Source: Acidobacteriota bacterium
GTDB taxonomy: Bacteria > Acidobacteriota > Terriglobia > Terriglobales > Acidobacteriaceae
Reading direction: 5' to 3'
Assembly (NCBI GenBank): GCA_018268755.1
Contig: JAFDVW010000017.1
Coordinates: forward strand, 192,070 to 256,069
Length of the DNA: 64,000 nucleotides
The notes beneath the pieces were generated by a model. It made no database searches. It was given only the letters and a program-made list of their open reading frames with translations, and was not told the origin of the DNA. A program made the position numbers and the translations under genes. Shown one piece after another: positions 40,424 through 49,650 of this stretch. Each line of letters begins with the position of its first letter. Within the stretch, counting starts at the first letter, position 1.

Positions 40424-42967
40424 TTACTTTTCCCTCTGGACGTACACGCCGCGAGCGTATTCCAGCAGCTTGAGCACGTTGTCTTTTTCCGCCTCGCTGT
40501 TCCAGGCCGCGTTGCTCTTGGCGGCCTCGGTCATGCGGTCAATCCAGGCGATAAAGTAGGCCGCGTCTTCCGGCGACGACACTCGCGATCCCGCCACCTT
40601 GACATAGATGGGACTGGTTGTCGCATAGGGATAAAGATCAAGAATGGGATACTCCGATTGGTCGCTGTAAGCCCGCAGTACGCACCATCCGCTGCGCGAA
40701 AGGGAAATGGTGTCTTCCCCATCGGCGCTTTGCCGGCCGGGATCGAGTTTCAGCTCGCTCACCACCTGGCCATTGCAGACCACCTGCAGGTGCTCGACCG
40801 GCACCATCGAGCGCAGCCAGGCGGAAACCTTCACCTTGTTTTCCCCCGGGGGCAGGGATAGTTCGTCGCCGATCTGGCTGCCGCCCAGGGTAAAGCCGAG
40901 CAGAGGTCCATTGCTGGCGAAAGTGCGGCCCGCCTTCAGTCCGGAGAGCCAGGGTTGAATGCTCAGCGGCCCGGGCGGGACATTCACGTACACGCGGTTC
41001 AATCCCACCGGCCCGCGCAGGGAAGCGTAATTGGTCATGGCGTCGGTGCCGCCTGCGGTCGGCAAATGGAACCCCAGGTTCAGCAGCTTGTACCAGACCT
41101 CGGCCGTGGACTTGTGGTCGGCGAAACCCACGACTTCGATGTAGTCCACCTTGCCGAGCGCGAGATCGACCGGCAATTCGTGGTTCAAAGAAGAATCTTT
41201 TGCCGGGTCGGGCACCGATTCATACGGGTGCACATAGCCAACCAACGCTTTCTGCTCATGCGCCATGTCGGCGACGGCGGCGTTGGTGGGGAATAGGCTC
41301 GCCGCCGCGGTGTTGGGATAACCCACATATCCCGGAAGCAGGAAGTGGTCGGTGAGGTTCAGCAGGCCGAGATGTCCCCAATAACTGGTGTGATATTCCT
41401 GCCCAAACAAAAGGAGAGTGTTTGCGGTCGAGGCCGGATTGGGCTTGGTGGTGAAATAAGAGATGTCAGGCACGCGCTGCTCTTTATTCACGATCAGCGC
41501 TTCGATCACCGGTAGGTCCTCCGCTTCGGCCTGCGCTATCAGGGTTGCTGGCGTCGCCCGGTAGGCGCCGGTGTAGTTCATATGCACGTGCACATCGCCG
41601 CTCACCCAATGCGCCGCTTCCCGTGGAAGATTCAGCGGCCGCAGGGGGACTGTCACGGACACGGATTGATCCGCCGCCACCTGTACGGTCTTCTTCTCAA
41701 AGCCGTACTTGAAACCCTTCATGACTTCCAGCGTGACCTGGCCGGCCGGCACGGTGATTTCCGCTACGCCCGCGGTATGAAAGTAGTGCGGCTCGAAGGC
41801 GCGCTCGGAGCGTACAAAGCTGTCATCGGCGTGCATCCAGGCGTTGTCAGGAGCATAGGCCCGGCCATCTTCCCCGGTAAGGAAGACGCGGGCTGCCGTG
41901 GGATGCCCGGCACCATCTACCACCTTCAGGGTGATGCGTCCCATAGGCTTAAGATAATGGCGTTGCTTGGCCACTAGTTCGGTCTGTTTTCCCCCCAGTA
42001 CCTCCTGCACCCAGAGCGAGGTATTCCCGCCACGGTTCGAGATGAAGGCAATATGTTTGCCGTCGGGCGACCAGCGGGGATCGGTATTGTCGAACTCGCC
42101 ATAGGAAATCGGAAAGACGTCTCCCCCCTGCGCCGGCATGACCCAGAGTTGGTGCCACTGCCGTCCTTGGTACGAGGCGTACACGATGCGTTTGCCGTCA
42201 GGAGCGAATTCCGGCCGCGCCCGCCACGTGGTTTCTTCGTAGTGGATCTCGCGCGCTTCCGCGCCCGGCTCGGCCTTCATGCGCCAGAAGCCGCCGGTCC
42301 CGTGAATATGGCCGCGGTTGGAAACAAAAAGAATTTCGCTGCCGTCCCGCGACCACGCCGGGCTGATCTCGTGGTCATAGGCGCTGTAGTAATAGCGCGG
42401 CAGGGAACTGCGATTTTCTCCCGTCAGGCGCTCGACGTTCTTCAACTCTCCATTGCTGAACTTGGCGGTAAAAATGTGGAAGCGCCCTTTGAATAGGGTG
42501 GAGACAAAGGCGACCTTCTGCCCGTCCGGTGAGAAGCGGGGTTCGACATTCACCGCGCCGCCGAAGGTCAGCTGCCGGGTGCTTTTCGTTTGCCTGTCGT
42601 AGACCCACAGCTCCACCGCGTCTTTTAAGTACGACGCATAGATCACCCAGCGCCCGTCGGGCGAGCAATCCGGCTGATAGTCGTAGCCGGCCCCAGCCGT
42701 CAGTTGCTGCGCTTCCGTCGTATCGAGGTTCTGCTGCCACAGCGACCCCGCCATGGAGAACACCAGCGAGCGAGAATCCGGCATCCATGCCGCCGCGCTC
42801 GGTCCGGTCGTAACCTGCGGCAGATACATCTCCCGGTAGTAATACGAGTGCGGATGGTTGATTTGCTTGAGCACGGGATCACGCTGGGCGAGCACGGGCA
42901 GCGCTGTGAATAGAGCAAGCAGAAAGCAGACCAAGCGTGGATCAGGACGCAAAATATGACGGGACAA
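40424..42967 (-). CDS. TolB-type propeller fused to a CehA/PHP-like metallohydrolase
   Basis: An 847-residue secreted protein (signal about 10-28). Residues ~55-335 contain repeated TolB/WD40-like motifs (CSPDGRWVIYAS, FSPDGQKVAFVS, WSPDGKHIAFIS). After a beta-sandwich linker, ~455-700 resemble the CehA/McbA PHP-type amidohydrolases: SGDVHVHMNYTG gives the HxH metal pair and AHEQKALVGYVHPYE a second ligand segment. The start is a TTG preceded by GGAGGT. The substrate is unknown; CehA relatives hydrolyse aromatic carbamates. Confidence 0.82.
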   Translation of the reverse strand: MSRHILRPDPRLVCFLLALFTALPVLAQRDPVLKQINHPHSYYYREMYLPQVTTGPSAAAWMPDSRSLVFSMAGSLWQQNLDTTEAQQLTAGAGYDYQPDCSPDGRWVIYASYLKDAVELWVYDRQTKSTRQLTFGGAVNVEPRFSPDGQKVAFVSTLFKGRFHIFTAKFSNGELKNVERLTGENRSSLPRYYYSAYDHEISPAWSRDGSEILFVSNRGHIHGTGGFWRMKAEPGAEAREIHYEETTWRARPEFAPDGKRIVYASYQGRQWHQLWVMPAQGGDVFPISYGEFDNTDPRWSPDGKHIAFISNRGGNTSLWVQEVLGGKQTELVAKQRHYLKPMGRITLKVVDGAGHPTAARVFLTGEDGRAYAPDNAWMHADDSFVRSERAFEPHYFHTAGVAEITVPAGQVTLEVMKGFKYGFEKKTVQVAADQSVSVTVPLRPLNLPREAAHWVSGDVHVHMNYTGAYRATPATLIAQAEAEDLPVIEALIVNKEQRVPDISYFTTKPNPASTANTLLLFGQEYHTSYWGHLGLLNLTDHFLLPGYVGYPNTAAASLFPTNAAVADMAHEQKALVGYVHPYESVPDPAKDSSLNHELPVDLALGKVDYIEVVGFADHKSTAEVWYKLLNLGFHLPTAGGTDAMTNYASLRGPVGLNRVYVNVPPGPLSIQPWLSGLKAGRTFASNGPLLGFTLGGSQIGDELSLPPGENKVKVSAWLRSMVPVEHLQVVCNGQVVSELKLDPGRQSADGEDTISLSRSGWCVLRAYSDQSEYPILDLYPYATTSPIYVKVAGSRVSSPEDAAYFIAWIDRMTEAAKSNAAWNSEAEKDNVLKLLEYARGVYVQREK

Positions 42968-43048
42968 AGGACCTCCGGAGGCAACGCCGGGATTATAGCG
43001 GAGGAGACGAGGGAGTGTTTAGCTAGATCGGCAGCCTAAGTTGTCCCG

Positions 43049-43426
43049 CTACGGTTGTGCGCGAAGGAAGTACACCTGGTCTGTCCAGTCTGCTTTGCCC
43101 GTTTCGGCGATGAGCAGCGTCAGGGCGCGGACCAGGCCGCCGATGTCCGATGGCGCAATGGTCTTTTCATCGACAAAGATCACGCCGCCGTGGGAGCGTC
43201 CTTCCTCGGTCCAGAGTTTCAGCAAGGGTGGAATCGTTCTGCGGTCGTATGTGACCAGAGTCAAGGATTGCCTGGCCGCTGCCGCCAGGCAAAGGGGATC
43301 CTCCTTGCCAAGAAAATTGCCCTCTTCCCACTGGTGCATCGTGAGAATTGCCAGTGAGCGGATGCGGCGCTGCACGCCTTTCGCCACCTCGGGAGAAATA
43401 TGCTCGTCGAGAAGTAGCTTGAGCAT
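43049..43426 (-). CDS. DUF5615 PIN-like toxin
   Basis: A 125-residue protein with the PIN-like fold of the Mut7-C/DUF5615 family. LLLDEHISPEVAKGV supplies the first acidic residues, LVTYDRRTIPPLL a central Asp, and GGVIFVDEKT the C-terminal acidic site. Relatives are ribonuclease toxins of type II modules. It starts one base after the stop of the antitoxin gene, so both come from one mRNA. Confidence 0.8.
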   Translation of the reverse strand: MLKLLLDEHISPEVAKGVQRRIRSLAILTMHQWEEGNFLGKEDPLCLAAAARQSLTLVTYDRRTIPPLLKLWTEEGRSHGGVIFVDEKTIAPSDIGGLVRALTLLIAETGKADWTDQVYFLRAQP

Positions 43427-43427
43427 T

Positions 43428-43871
43428 TTAATTTCGTTTGGTCCTTTTGACGGCGAACTCCGTCGCTTGCGGAAGCATGCGCTTTAAGCTGTCGAAATCC
43501 GCAGCGCTGTTTTCGACAATTGCTCCCTCCACTTCTTCGGGGAAAGCTTCCGCATAGTGAAGAGCGGCACGAACTTTCGTTTCGGGCCATTCCAGGTGCT
43601 GGGCCACGGCCTTGGTATTTTCTTTATAACTGCGAAGGAGCAGTAAGACCTCCCATACCGCGAGTGAGCTTCCCTGGATATAAGCCTGACGGCCGGCCGG
43701 CGAATCACGAAAGTCCAGAAAGGCGAATTCCGAGCGCCGCAACCCTTCCTCCACCAGTCGCGCGCTGGCGTCGCTGGCCGTCCAGCCATGCCGATTTGCA
43801 ATGCGCTTCAATCGCCTGCCGGTTTCGGCGGGCAGCCTCATGCTAAGCACGATGGAGCGGGTTTGCTTCAT
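43428..43871 (-). CDS. Antitoxin with ribbon-helix-helix and DUF433-like parts
   Basis: A 147-residue partner of the PIN-like toxin. The first ~45 residues (SIVLSMRLPAETGRRLKRIA) look like a ribbon-helix-helix DNA-binding unit. The second part (about 60-125) has a helix-turn-helix-like arrangement (LAVWEVLLLLRSYKENTKAV) as in DUF433 antitoxins. AGGAG precedes the ATG. A TGTATACA palindrome 18 bases upstream may be the autoregulatory operator. Confidence 0.75.
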   Translation of the reverse strand: MKQTRSIVLSMRLPAETGRRLKRIANRHGWTASDASARLVEEGLRRSEFAFLDFRDSPAGRQAYIQGSSLAVWEVLLLLRSYKENTKAVAQHLEWPETKVRAALHYAEAFPEEVEGAIVENSAADFDSLKRMLPQATEFAVKRTKRN

Positions 43872-43888
43872 AACTCTCCTGTAACTAT

Positions 43889-43896
43889 TGTATACA
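43889..43896. promoter_or_regulatory. Short palindrome upstream of the antitoxin gene
   Basis: TGTATACA, within an AT-rich stretch, lies where the TA promoter should be. It is a plausible antitoxin operator. Confidence 0.35.
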
Positions 43897-44034
43897 TTGT
43901 AGCAAATAAGAGATCGCCCAAAAACCGGCGGGGTCACCACTTCGTGGAAGCGCTGCGCAACCGCCGAGCTACGCTCGGCCCGGACGGCCGAGGGCGGCCT
44001 TCCCTACGTGTTCCGTGGAGAAACCGCCCAGTCC

Positions 44035-45789
44035 CTACCGCTTCACCACCGGCAACACGATCCGCGAGGCGTGCTCGCGATTGGTGTAGATCGAAATGCG
44101 GGCTCGCTGCATCTTGCTGGAGCTCGCCTCCAGGTCCCCATTCTGTGGATTGCGGGAAAAATTGGGGAAGAACGATCCTGAAATCTGTACCCGCATGCGA
44201 TGTCCCTTCTGGAAGACATTGCTGGTGATCAGGTGGTCGAGGGTGACTTCGTAGATCTGGCCCGGCGTCAGCAACTGCCGCACCCTCTTGGGATCGCGAT
44301 AGCTTACCCGCTGGACATCGAGCCCGGGACTCATCAGGTTAAATGCGCTTCCATCCGGGGCCACATCCAGCAGGCGCACCCAGAGGTCGAGGTCGCGGCA
44401 CTCGCAGGCCAGAAAAATCTTGGCTTGGATTGGTCCCGTCACTTCCGTATCCGCAGACATGGGTTCGGAATCAAAGGTCAGCACGTCCGTTCGCTTGGCC
44501 AGGTCCTGATAATCGTGCGCGCCCGACGAGGAATAGGCGTTCATCACCGGGTTGGCCGGATCGGAAACAAAGGACGAAAAGCTTCCCGCATGTTCCGGAG
44601 CGGCCAGCGCCAAAGAGCCATTGTCGGTAGCTTCCCGGGCATTCACCAGGTAATAAGAAGTCTCCGTTGCGGCCGGCGGCCAGCTCTGTGCCGTCTTCCA
44701 GATATTGTCGCCCATGACGAAGTAGCGCACCGGCGCTTCCTTCTCTACGCCGTTCTCCATGCCACGAAGGTGGTGGTCCATCCAGCGCAGCACCACTTCG
44801 TCATAGTCAATCGCTGCCGCCGGGCCGAACTCGCGCTCACCCGCTTTCGTTTTTTCCGTGGAATCCACCCCGTGCACCCACGGTCCCAACAACAAGTGCG
44901 TGCGCGGGTCTTTCTCGTCGGTGCGGGTACGCAGGAGACCGGCAAAGTTGGTGGTGGCCCCTTCCGGGCCATAGTTGTCGTCGTACCAGGCGGAAAGATT
45001 CAGGACCGCCGCGTGCGCCTGATGATACTTATTCCGCAACTCCGCCCAGTCCCACCAGGGATCATCCACGGGGTGCTTCAGCCAATCGTAATAATAAGGA
45101 GCAATCCCCTGCAGTTCCTGGAGCTGGTCGAGCGGGGTTTCGGAAAGCATCTTGTGCCCGTCTTTTTCCCAGCTGTCATCCGCTTCCTCAAAAGTCTTTG
45201 GGCCGGGCAGGTTTCGCTTTACCCGGATGTCCGGCGCGATATTGCCCCATATCCACTGGATCCAGGAAAGGTCCCACGTTCCCCAGGCATAGAAGAAATT
45301 CTGCGGCGTGGAAAAAGTCATGGCCGGGACCATGGCCTTCAAGTGCGGCGGATTCTCCACCGCCGCCAGCCACTGCACCGCTCCGGGGTAGGAAAGACCG
45401 AACGTGCCCACGTTTCCATCCGACCACGGTTGCTGCGCGGCCCACTCGATGGTGTCGTAGCCATCGTGGCCTTCATTTTCATAAGGACGGAATTCCCCCG
45501 CCGAAGCATAACGTCCTCGCACATCCTGCACCACCACCGCATAGCCGCGCTCCACGGCATGCTGGAAGGTGGTGTAGTCCTCGAGCGCATACTCTTTTCC
45601 GTAAGGGGTGCGGTAGACCAGAGTGGGGAAACGGCCATCTTTTCTGGGACGCAGCACGTCTGCGCGCAAGACCGTCCCGTCGCGCATGAGGACCGCGACG
45701 TTTTTTTCCGTCAAAAGCTTTGATTCGGCAGATGCTAACAGTGCCACCGCAGCCAGGAAAAAACCAAGCGAAAGAATGGGCCGTTTCAT
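44035..45789 (-). CDS. CocE/NonD-family alpha/beta hydrolase, secreted
   Basis: A 584-residue exported hydrolase (signal about 1-21). The X-Pro dipeptidyl-peptidase S15-type domain holds the nucleophile Ser133 in GLSYPG, with LRADVLRPRKDGRFPTLVYR upstream and LLGPWVHGVDS supplying the His region. A C-terminal jelly-roll (about 350-575) completes the CocE architecture. Relatives are cocaine esterase, glutaryl-7-ACA acylase and alpha-amino-acid ester hydrolases. The ATG of MKRPILSLGF is chosen because it begins the signal peptide. Confidence 0.88.
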   Translation of the reverse strand: MKRPILSLGFFLAAVALLASAESKLLTEKNVAVLMRDGTVLRADVLRPRKDGRFPTLVYRTPYGKEYALEDYTTFQHAVERGYAVVVQDVRGRYASAGEFRPYENEGHDGYDTIEWAAQQPWSDGNVGTFGLSYPGAVQWLAAVENPPHLKAMVPAMTFSTPQNFFYAWGTWDLSWIQWIWGNIAPDIRVKRNLPGPKTFEEADDSWEKDGHKMLSETPLDQLQELQGIAPYYYDWLKHPVDDPWWDWAELRNKYHQAHAAVLNLSAWYDDNYGPEGATTNFAGLLRTRTDEKDPRTHLLLGPWVHGVDSTEKTKAGEREFGPAAAIDYDEVVLRWMDHHLRGMENGVEKEAPVRYFVMGDNIWKTAQSWPPAATETSYYLVNAREATDNGSLALAAPEHAGSFSSFVSDPANPVMNAYSSSGAHDYQDLAKRTDVLTFDSEPMSADTEVTGPIQAKIFLACECRDLDLWVRLLDVAPDGSAFNLMSPGLDVQRVSYRDPKRVRQLLTPGQIYEVTLDHLITSNVFQKGHRMRVQISGSFFPNFSRNPQNGDLEASSSKMQRARISIYTNREHASRIVLPVVKR

Positions 45790-45877
45790 AAACCCGCGTA
45801 GCCTAACAGTTCGCCCTCGCCCCGACAAGCCTTTCCCTTATAGAGTGCCGGCCCAGCCGCCTTTTCCGGGAGAGCGC

Positions 45878-47170
45878 TTAGGCAGGCACTGTTGCATTTT
45901 TCACCAGCAGCCAATTCACAAATGCTGCGATCGCCGTCGCCAGAAGAATCAACGACCCACTCAAGTCGACCTGCGTGACCAGAACCACGCAAATGGCTAC
46001 TCCCACCATTGCGAGGGCGGGTCCTCCTGGCAAACGAAACTGAGCGCCACCTGGCTCTTTTTTTCGCAGTACGGGTAGCGCCGCGCAGCAGATTCCGTAG
46101 TAGAACAGCCGGGCCACGGCGGATAAGGTGACGTTCCAGGCAAAGCTGCCCAGCACCGCGAGCAGCCAGACTAAGAAAGCGAATGTCAGGATGGAGACAT
46201 AGGGCGTGTGAAAACGGGCATGCACTTTCCCAAAGAATGCCGGGAGATCGCGATTTTCCGCCAGCGCGAAAAGGATGCGCGGCACCGCCAGCAAATTGGC
46301 GCTCAGATATCCATACACGGAAACCAGCGCCGCGATGGCCACCAGAATCGCCCCTTTGGGGCCCGCTATCAATCGCGCGACATCCGCCAGGGGCCGTTCG
46401 CTGTGTACTGGGTCGGGTAGCAATCCGACAACTGTCCATTGGATCGCCGTATACAGCAGGGTGCAGGTCAACAGCGCCACGAACAGGCTGAAAGCCACAT
46501 CGCGCTGCGGATCTTTGGCTTCGCTCATGGGAGTGAGTGCGTTCTCAAATCCTCCATAGGCAAAAACCAGCAGTAACACCGCTTTCAGCCACTGCCGCAG
46601 CTCCGGCTCCGCCTGTGCCGGAGGGGGGGCGGCATGGCCGGCCAGCAGGTAAACCACGCCAACTCCCGCTACCAGGAACAGGGGAATTAGCTTGGCCGCG
46701 GTAAAAATGTCGCTGATCTGCTTCCCGGAACGAACGCCGCGGAAGTTCGCCAGCGCCAGCACGCCCACCAGACCGGTGAGGATGATGACCTTCGGAATCG
46801 GATCTTTCGCCCTCGGCCAGAATTCTCCCAGATAGATGATAAACAAATTGGCATTTGCCGCCGGCGCCGTCAGCCTCGCCAGCACCAGCATCCAGCCGGT
46901 TTCAAGCCCTGTCAGGCGCCCGAAGGTCGCCCGCGCATACAGATAAGGCCCGCCCGCCGCGGAAAAGCGCGAAGCCACTTCTGCGATGCAGGCAATCAGT
47001 ACCCCCACGACCGCGCTGGCCAGCAGGTCTGCCCACGGGCTCTGCCGGCCTACCAATCTCGCGACATCGGAAGGCAGCTTGAATACCCCGCTGCCGATGA
47101 TGGAATTCAGCACCAGCGCCGCCAGGCTCCAGCGCCCAATGTCGCGCACCAGTTTGGATTGCTCGGCCAT
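45878..47170 (-). CDS. APC-superfamily amino acid permease
   Basis: A 430-residue transporter with about 12 membrane helices. The first helix carries LNSIIGSGVFKLP, the unwound Gly-rich substrate motif of APC carriers, and helix 6 has FAYGGFENALTPMSEAKDP. Substrate is probably an amino acid or polyamine. The start could be five codons further upstream (47185); neither ATG has a strong ribosome-binding site. It stands alone on the minus strand, with a 412-base divergent spacer. Confidence 0.88.
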   Translation of the reverse strand: MAEQSKLVRDIGRWSLAALVLNSIIGSGVFKLPSDVARLVGRQSPWADLLASAVVGVLIACIAEVASRFSAAGGPYLYARATFGRLTGLETGWMLVLARLTAPAANANLFIIYLGEFWPRAKDPIPKVIILTGLVGVLALANFRGVRSGKQISDIFTAAKLIPLFLVAGVGVVYLLAGHAAPPPAQAEPELRQWLKAVLLLVFAYGGFENALTPMSEAKDPQRDVAFSLFVALLTCTLLYTAIQWTVVGLLPDPVHSERPLADVARLIAGPKGAILVAIAALVSVYGYLSANLLAVPRILFALAENRDLPAFFGKVHARFHTPYVSILTFAFLVWLLAVLGSFAWNVTLSAVARLFYYGICCAALPVLRKKEPGGAQFRLPGGPALAMVGVAICVVLVTQVDLSGSLILLATAIAAFVNWLLVKNATVPA

Positions 47171-47582
47171 GCGCGTTTGTATCATAAAGCCGGAAGAAGT
47201 GGCTGCCTCCCAACAGAGGGATTTACTGCTCGCTCAAGTGTGTTGGCGGCCCTGCCCACCCGAGGTCACGTTACTTCCGATTGCCCGGTTCAAGGCCATA
47301 TCCTCTCGCACAACCGGGCCAATGCCTGCCGGTTACTTCGCGGCAGGAATCGCCAACGGCGCATTTGTCCCCGGGAGACTATTCTCCCCAGCGATAACCA
47401 ATGCCAGCATGGCCAAAATCCGCGCCCAGTGCGGAGTTTCGCCATTACTTTGTGGCCTTCCATCTCCGCGAAATTGTTATTTTACGAAAGTAATTTCAGG
47501 AATTACCAAAGCGCATGCCCGTGGGACATCTGTTCGCTTGGCCACGTGAATGAGATGGTTGAATTGTCTTTAAGGGCGAACC
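47171..47582. other. Divergent intergenic region
   Basis: These 412 bases between the permease and a hypothetical gene contain no supported gene. An inverted repeat GTAATT-TCAGG-AATTAC lies at 47490-47506 and may be an operator; nothing else stands out. Confidence 0.5.
47490..47506. promoter_or_regulatory. Inverted repeat, possible operator
   Basis: GTAATT (47490-47495) and AATTAC (47501-47506) around TCAGG, in an AT-rich island about 80 bases before the hypothetical gene at 47583. Confidence 0.3.
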
Positions 47583-47978
47583 GTGGCAAGAAAAGACGAC
47601 TACCTCGACAACATTCACATTCGCATCCTGCGCGTGACCGAAGACCTCCGCGCCATTCAACGCGACCTCAACTACGCCGCCATGGAGGCCCCGGGCGATC
47701 CCGAGCTGATGGAAGCGCTCACCCAGCAGCCGGAACTGGAAACGCTCGAAGTGCTCAAGTCCGCCCTCGACCAGATGCGGCACTTCCTCTGGTTCTACAT
47801 GCAGGTGATGACCAACGAGTCGGAGACCGGCGAGAAGCTGCGGCAAACCATCCGGCAGCGTACCGCCGACAATCTGTTGCTCGATTCCGGGGCATCGTTC
47901 CTAGAAAAGTGGAAGCAGGCCTCCGACACCGCCATTCTGCGCTACCTGGCCGACGGCAAAAACCGCAAACCCAACTAG
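47583..47978 (+). CDS. Conserved-type hypothetical helical protein
   Basis: A 131-residue, mostly alpha-helical soluble protein of unknown function. It opens MARKDDYLDNIHIRILRVTE and is rich in charged residues, with no signal peptide or membrane segment. The GTG start has AAGGG seven bases upstream. Codon use resembles neighbouring genes. No operon partner is visible. Confidence 0.65.
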   Translation: MARKDDYLDNIHIRILRVTEDLRAIQRDLNYAAMEAPGDPELMEALTQQPELETLEVLKSALDQMRHFLWFYMQVMTNESETGEKLRQTIRQRTADNLLLDSGASFLEKWKQASDTAILRYLADGKNRKPN

Positions 47979-48356
47979 CGAGACCGGGATTCTAGGGGAG
48001 CCCCAGGGGTATTCTCGACCGCAAGATTTGAACCTTCGTCCCTCTCGGTCCCCGATGGAAAATAGAAGTTGTTGATTCCACGCACTCACCTTCTGTTCGC
48101 CGCAGTGAGTCCCTATTCTTAGGAAGCCCTGAGTTGGGACGCACGCTCCGCGGCCAATTGCCCACATTTCCCGTATCCAATTTAGGCTGTGTGCCAACCT
48201 TACGGGGACTTTGCCTGGGCCAGGGGTGCGCGTCGTGCCCGGAAGCGCGTTCCTCGCATAAGAATGATGATCGATCATAATTGCGTCTCGCAGGGAAAGC
48301 ATTCTTTGCGTATATGTCATTGATAAACAGCATTAAAATTTACATTTCGTCCCTGC
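47979..48356. other. Intergenic region upstream of the GntR-controlled locus
   Basis: There is no supported gene. It contains the distal palindromic element at 48267-48278. The rest shows no clear structure. Confidence 0.5.
48267..48278. promoter_or_regulatory. Palindromic operator site A (distal)
   Basis: ATGATCGATCAT, a perfect 12-bp palindrome, lies about 120 bases upstream of site B. It could support looping between two bound GntR dimers. Confidence 0.65.
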
Positions 48357-48400
48357 TTGACAGGAAAGTACCAGCGGAAATATATTAATGATCGATCATT
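48357..48400 (+). promoter_or_regulatory. Promoter and operator site B of the dehydratase gene
   Basis: TTGACA (48357-48362), an 18-base spacer and TATATT (48381-48386) form a strong promoter. It is followed immediately by the perfect 14-bp palindrome AATGATCGATCATT (48387-48400), which covers the expected start site. Binding there would block transcription. Confidence 0.85.
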
Positions 48401-48412
48401 GATGACATTAAG

Positions 48413-49615
48413 ATGCTAATCACTAAAGTTGACTGCCATGTTCTTCTCGATCCCGGCTATGACGTGGGAGCGACCAGCTCTTCGCAAGACGACATCGTCG
48501 TCGAAATTCATACCGATGAGGGAATCACCGGGATCGGAGAAACCGATGTGAATCCATGGATTGCCCGCGCTTGCATCGAGGCGCCCGGCACTCACACGAT
48601 GGGGCTCGGCTTGAAAGACATGCTGATCGGCCAGGACCCCTTTCAGATTGAAGCTTTGTGGGAAAAGCTCTACGTGGGTTCGGCAATGAACGGGCGGCGG
48701 GGCGCGGTCATTCATGCCATCGGTGCTTTGGATATGGCGCTCCACGATCTGCGCGGCAAAGCCTTGGGCAAGCCTTGCTACGAATTGCTGGGAGGCGCGG
48801 TGCGCAAGAGCATTACGCCCTATGCGTCCTTGCAGCCGGAAGTCAGCTCCTTTGATGTGTATCGGCGTTCTATCGTGGAGTGGGCCTTACGCGCCAAGGC
48901 TTTGGGGTTCCGCGCCGCCAAAATCGAAGTCACACCCTGCGGACCCTACGCGCACAAAGGGCTGCAAGCTTCTCATGCGCAAATGACGGAAGTGATCGGC
49001 GAAGTTCGCAATGCGGTGGGCTCGGAATTTACCCTGATGGTGGACGTGCAATATGCGTTTCCCGATGCGGATACCTGCCTCAAGGCCATCCGCCCCTGGG
49101 TGGACTTCAACCTGTTCTTCGTCGAAACCCCATTACCTTCCGATGACTTGGACGGATATGCCCGGCTGACCTCGGAGCAGCCGATTCCCATCGCCGCCGG
49201 GGAATGGCTGGCCACTCGTTTTGAATTTCTTGATCTGATGGACCGCGGGAAGATCAGCGTGGCCCAGCCGGATGTGGGACGCGTGGGGGGATTCACCGAA
49301 GCCAAGCGCGTTTGCGATCTGGCCGAACAGAGGAACCTGACCATTGTTCCGCATCTTTGGAAATCCGGGATTTCCATCGCCGCCGCCGCGCATCTGGCGG
49401 CGACCACCGCTAATTGCGCCTTTATTGAGTTCCTGCCGGATGAACTCTGCGGGTCGTCCCTGCGCCGAGAATTGGTGTCCAACGAATTACAGATGGTTAA
49501 TGGAGAGATTGAACTGCCCCAGCGGCCGGGGCTCGGCGTGGATCTGAATCGCGAAGCTCTGGCCCATTTCAAGCGCGAAGCGGAAAAGGCCGCTCCGCAA
49601 CTTGTGAATTGCTGA
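48413..49615 (+). CDS. Enolase-superfamily sugar-acid dehydratase-like enzyme
   Basis: A 400-residue member of the mandelate racemase subgroup. Metal ligands are D211, E238 and E264. The catalytic His-Asp dyad is H314 (PHLWKSG) with D287 (QPDVGRVGG). The second barrel strand has K170-I-E172 rather than the usual KxK. This set fits dehydration of an aldonic or uronic acid, producing a 2-keto-3-deoxy sugar acid. It is the first gene behind operator B, followed by the esterase gene after 35 bases. The substrate cannot be read from sequence and may be related to the GntR inducer. Confidence 0.88.
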   Translation: MLITKVDCHVLLDPGYDVGATSSSQDDIVVEIHTDEGITGIGETDVNPWIARACIEAPGTHTMGLGLKDMLIGQDPFQIEALWEKLYVGSAMNGRRGAVIHAIGALDMALHDLRGKALGKPCYELLGGAVRKSITPYASLQPEVSSFDVYRRSIVEWALRAKALGFRAAKIEVTPCGPYAHKGLQASHAQMTEVIGEVRNAVGSEFTLMVDVQYAFPDADTCLKAIRPWVDFNLFFVETPLPSDDLDGYARLTSEQPIPIAAGEWLATRFEFLDLMDRGKISVAQPDVGRVGGFTEAKRVCDLAEQRNLTIVPHLWKSGISIAAAAHLAATTANCAFIEFLPDELCGSSLRRELVSNELQMVNGEIELPQRPGLGVDLNREALAHFKREAEKAAPQLVNC

Positions 49616-49650
49616 GGTGCGTGGAATATCCTTTCCGGGAGGGCAGCTTC

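Noticed and set aside
47159..47995. A 278-codon plus-strand frame covering the spacer before the hypothetical helical protein
   Set aside because: The composition is atypical (Arg/His/Pro-rich), there is no ribosome-binding site, and it overlaps the better-supported gene at 47583 in another frame.
48010..48060. A T-arm-like string (GGTTCAAAT on the minus strand) suggesting a tRNA fragment
   Set aside because: The adjoining stem does not pair properly and no anticodon or acceptor arm can be found.
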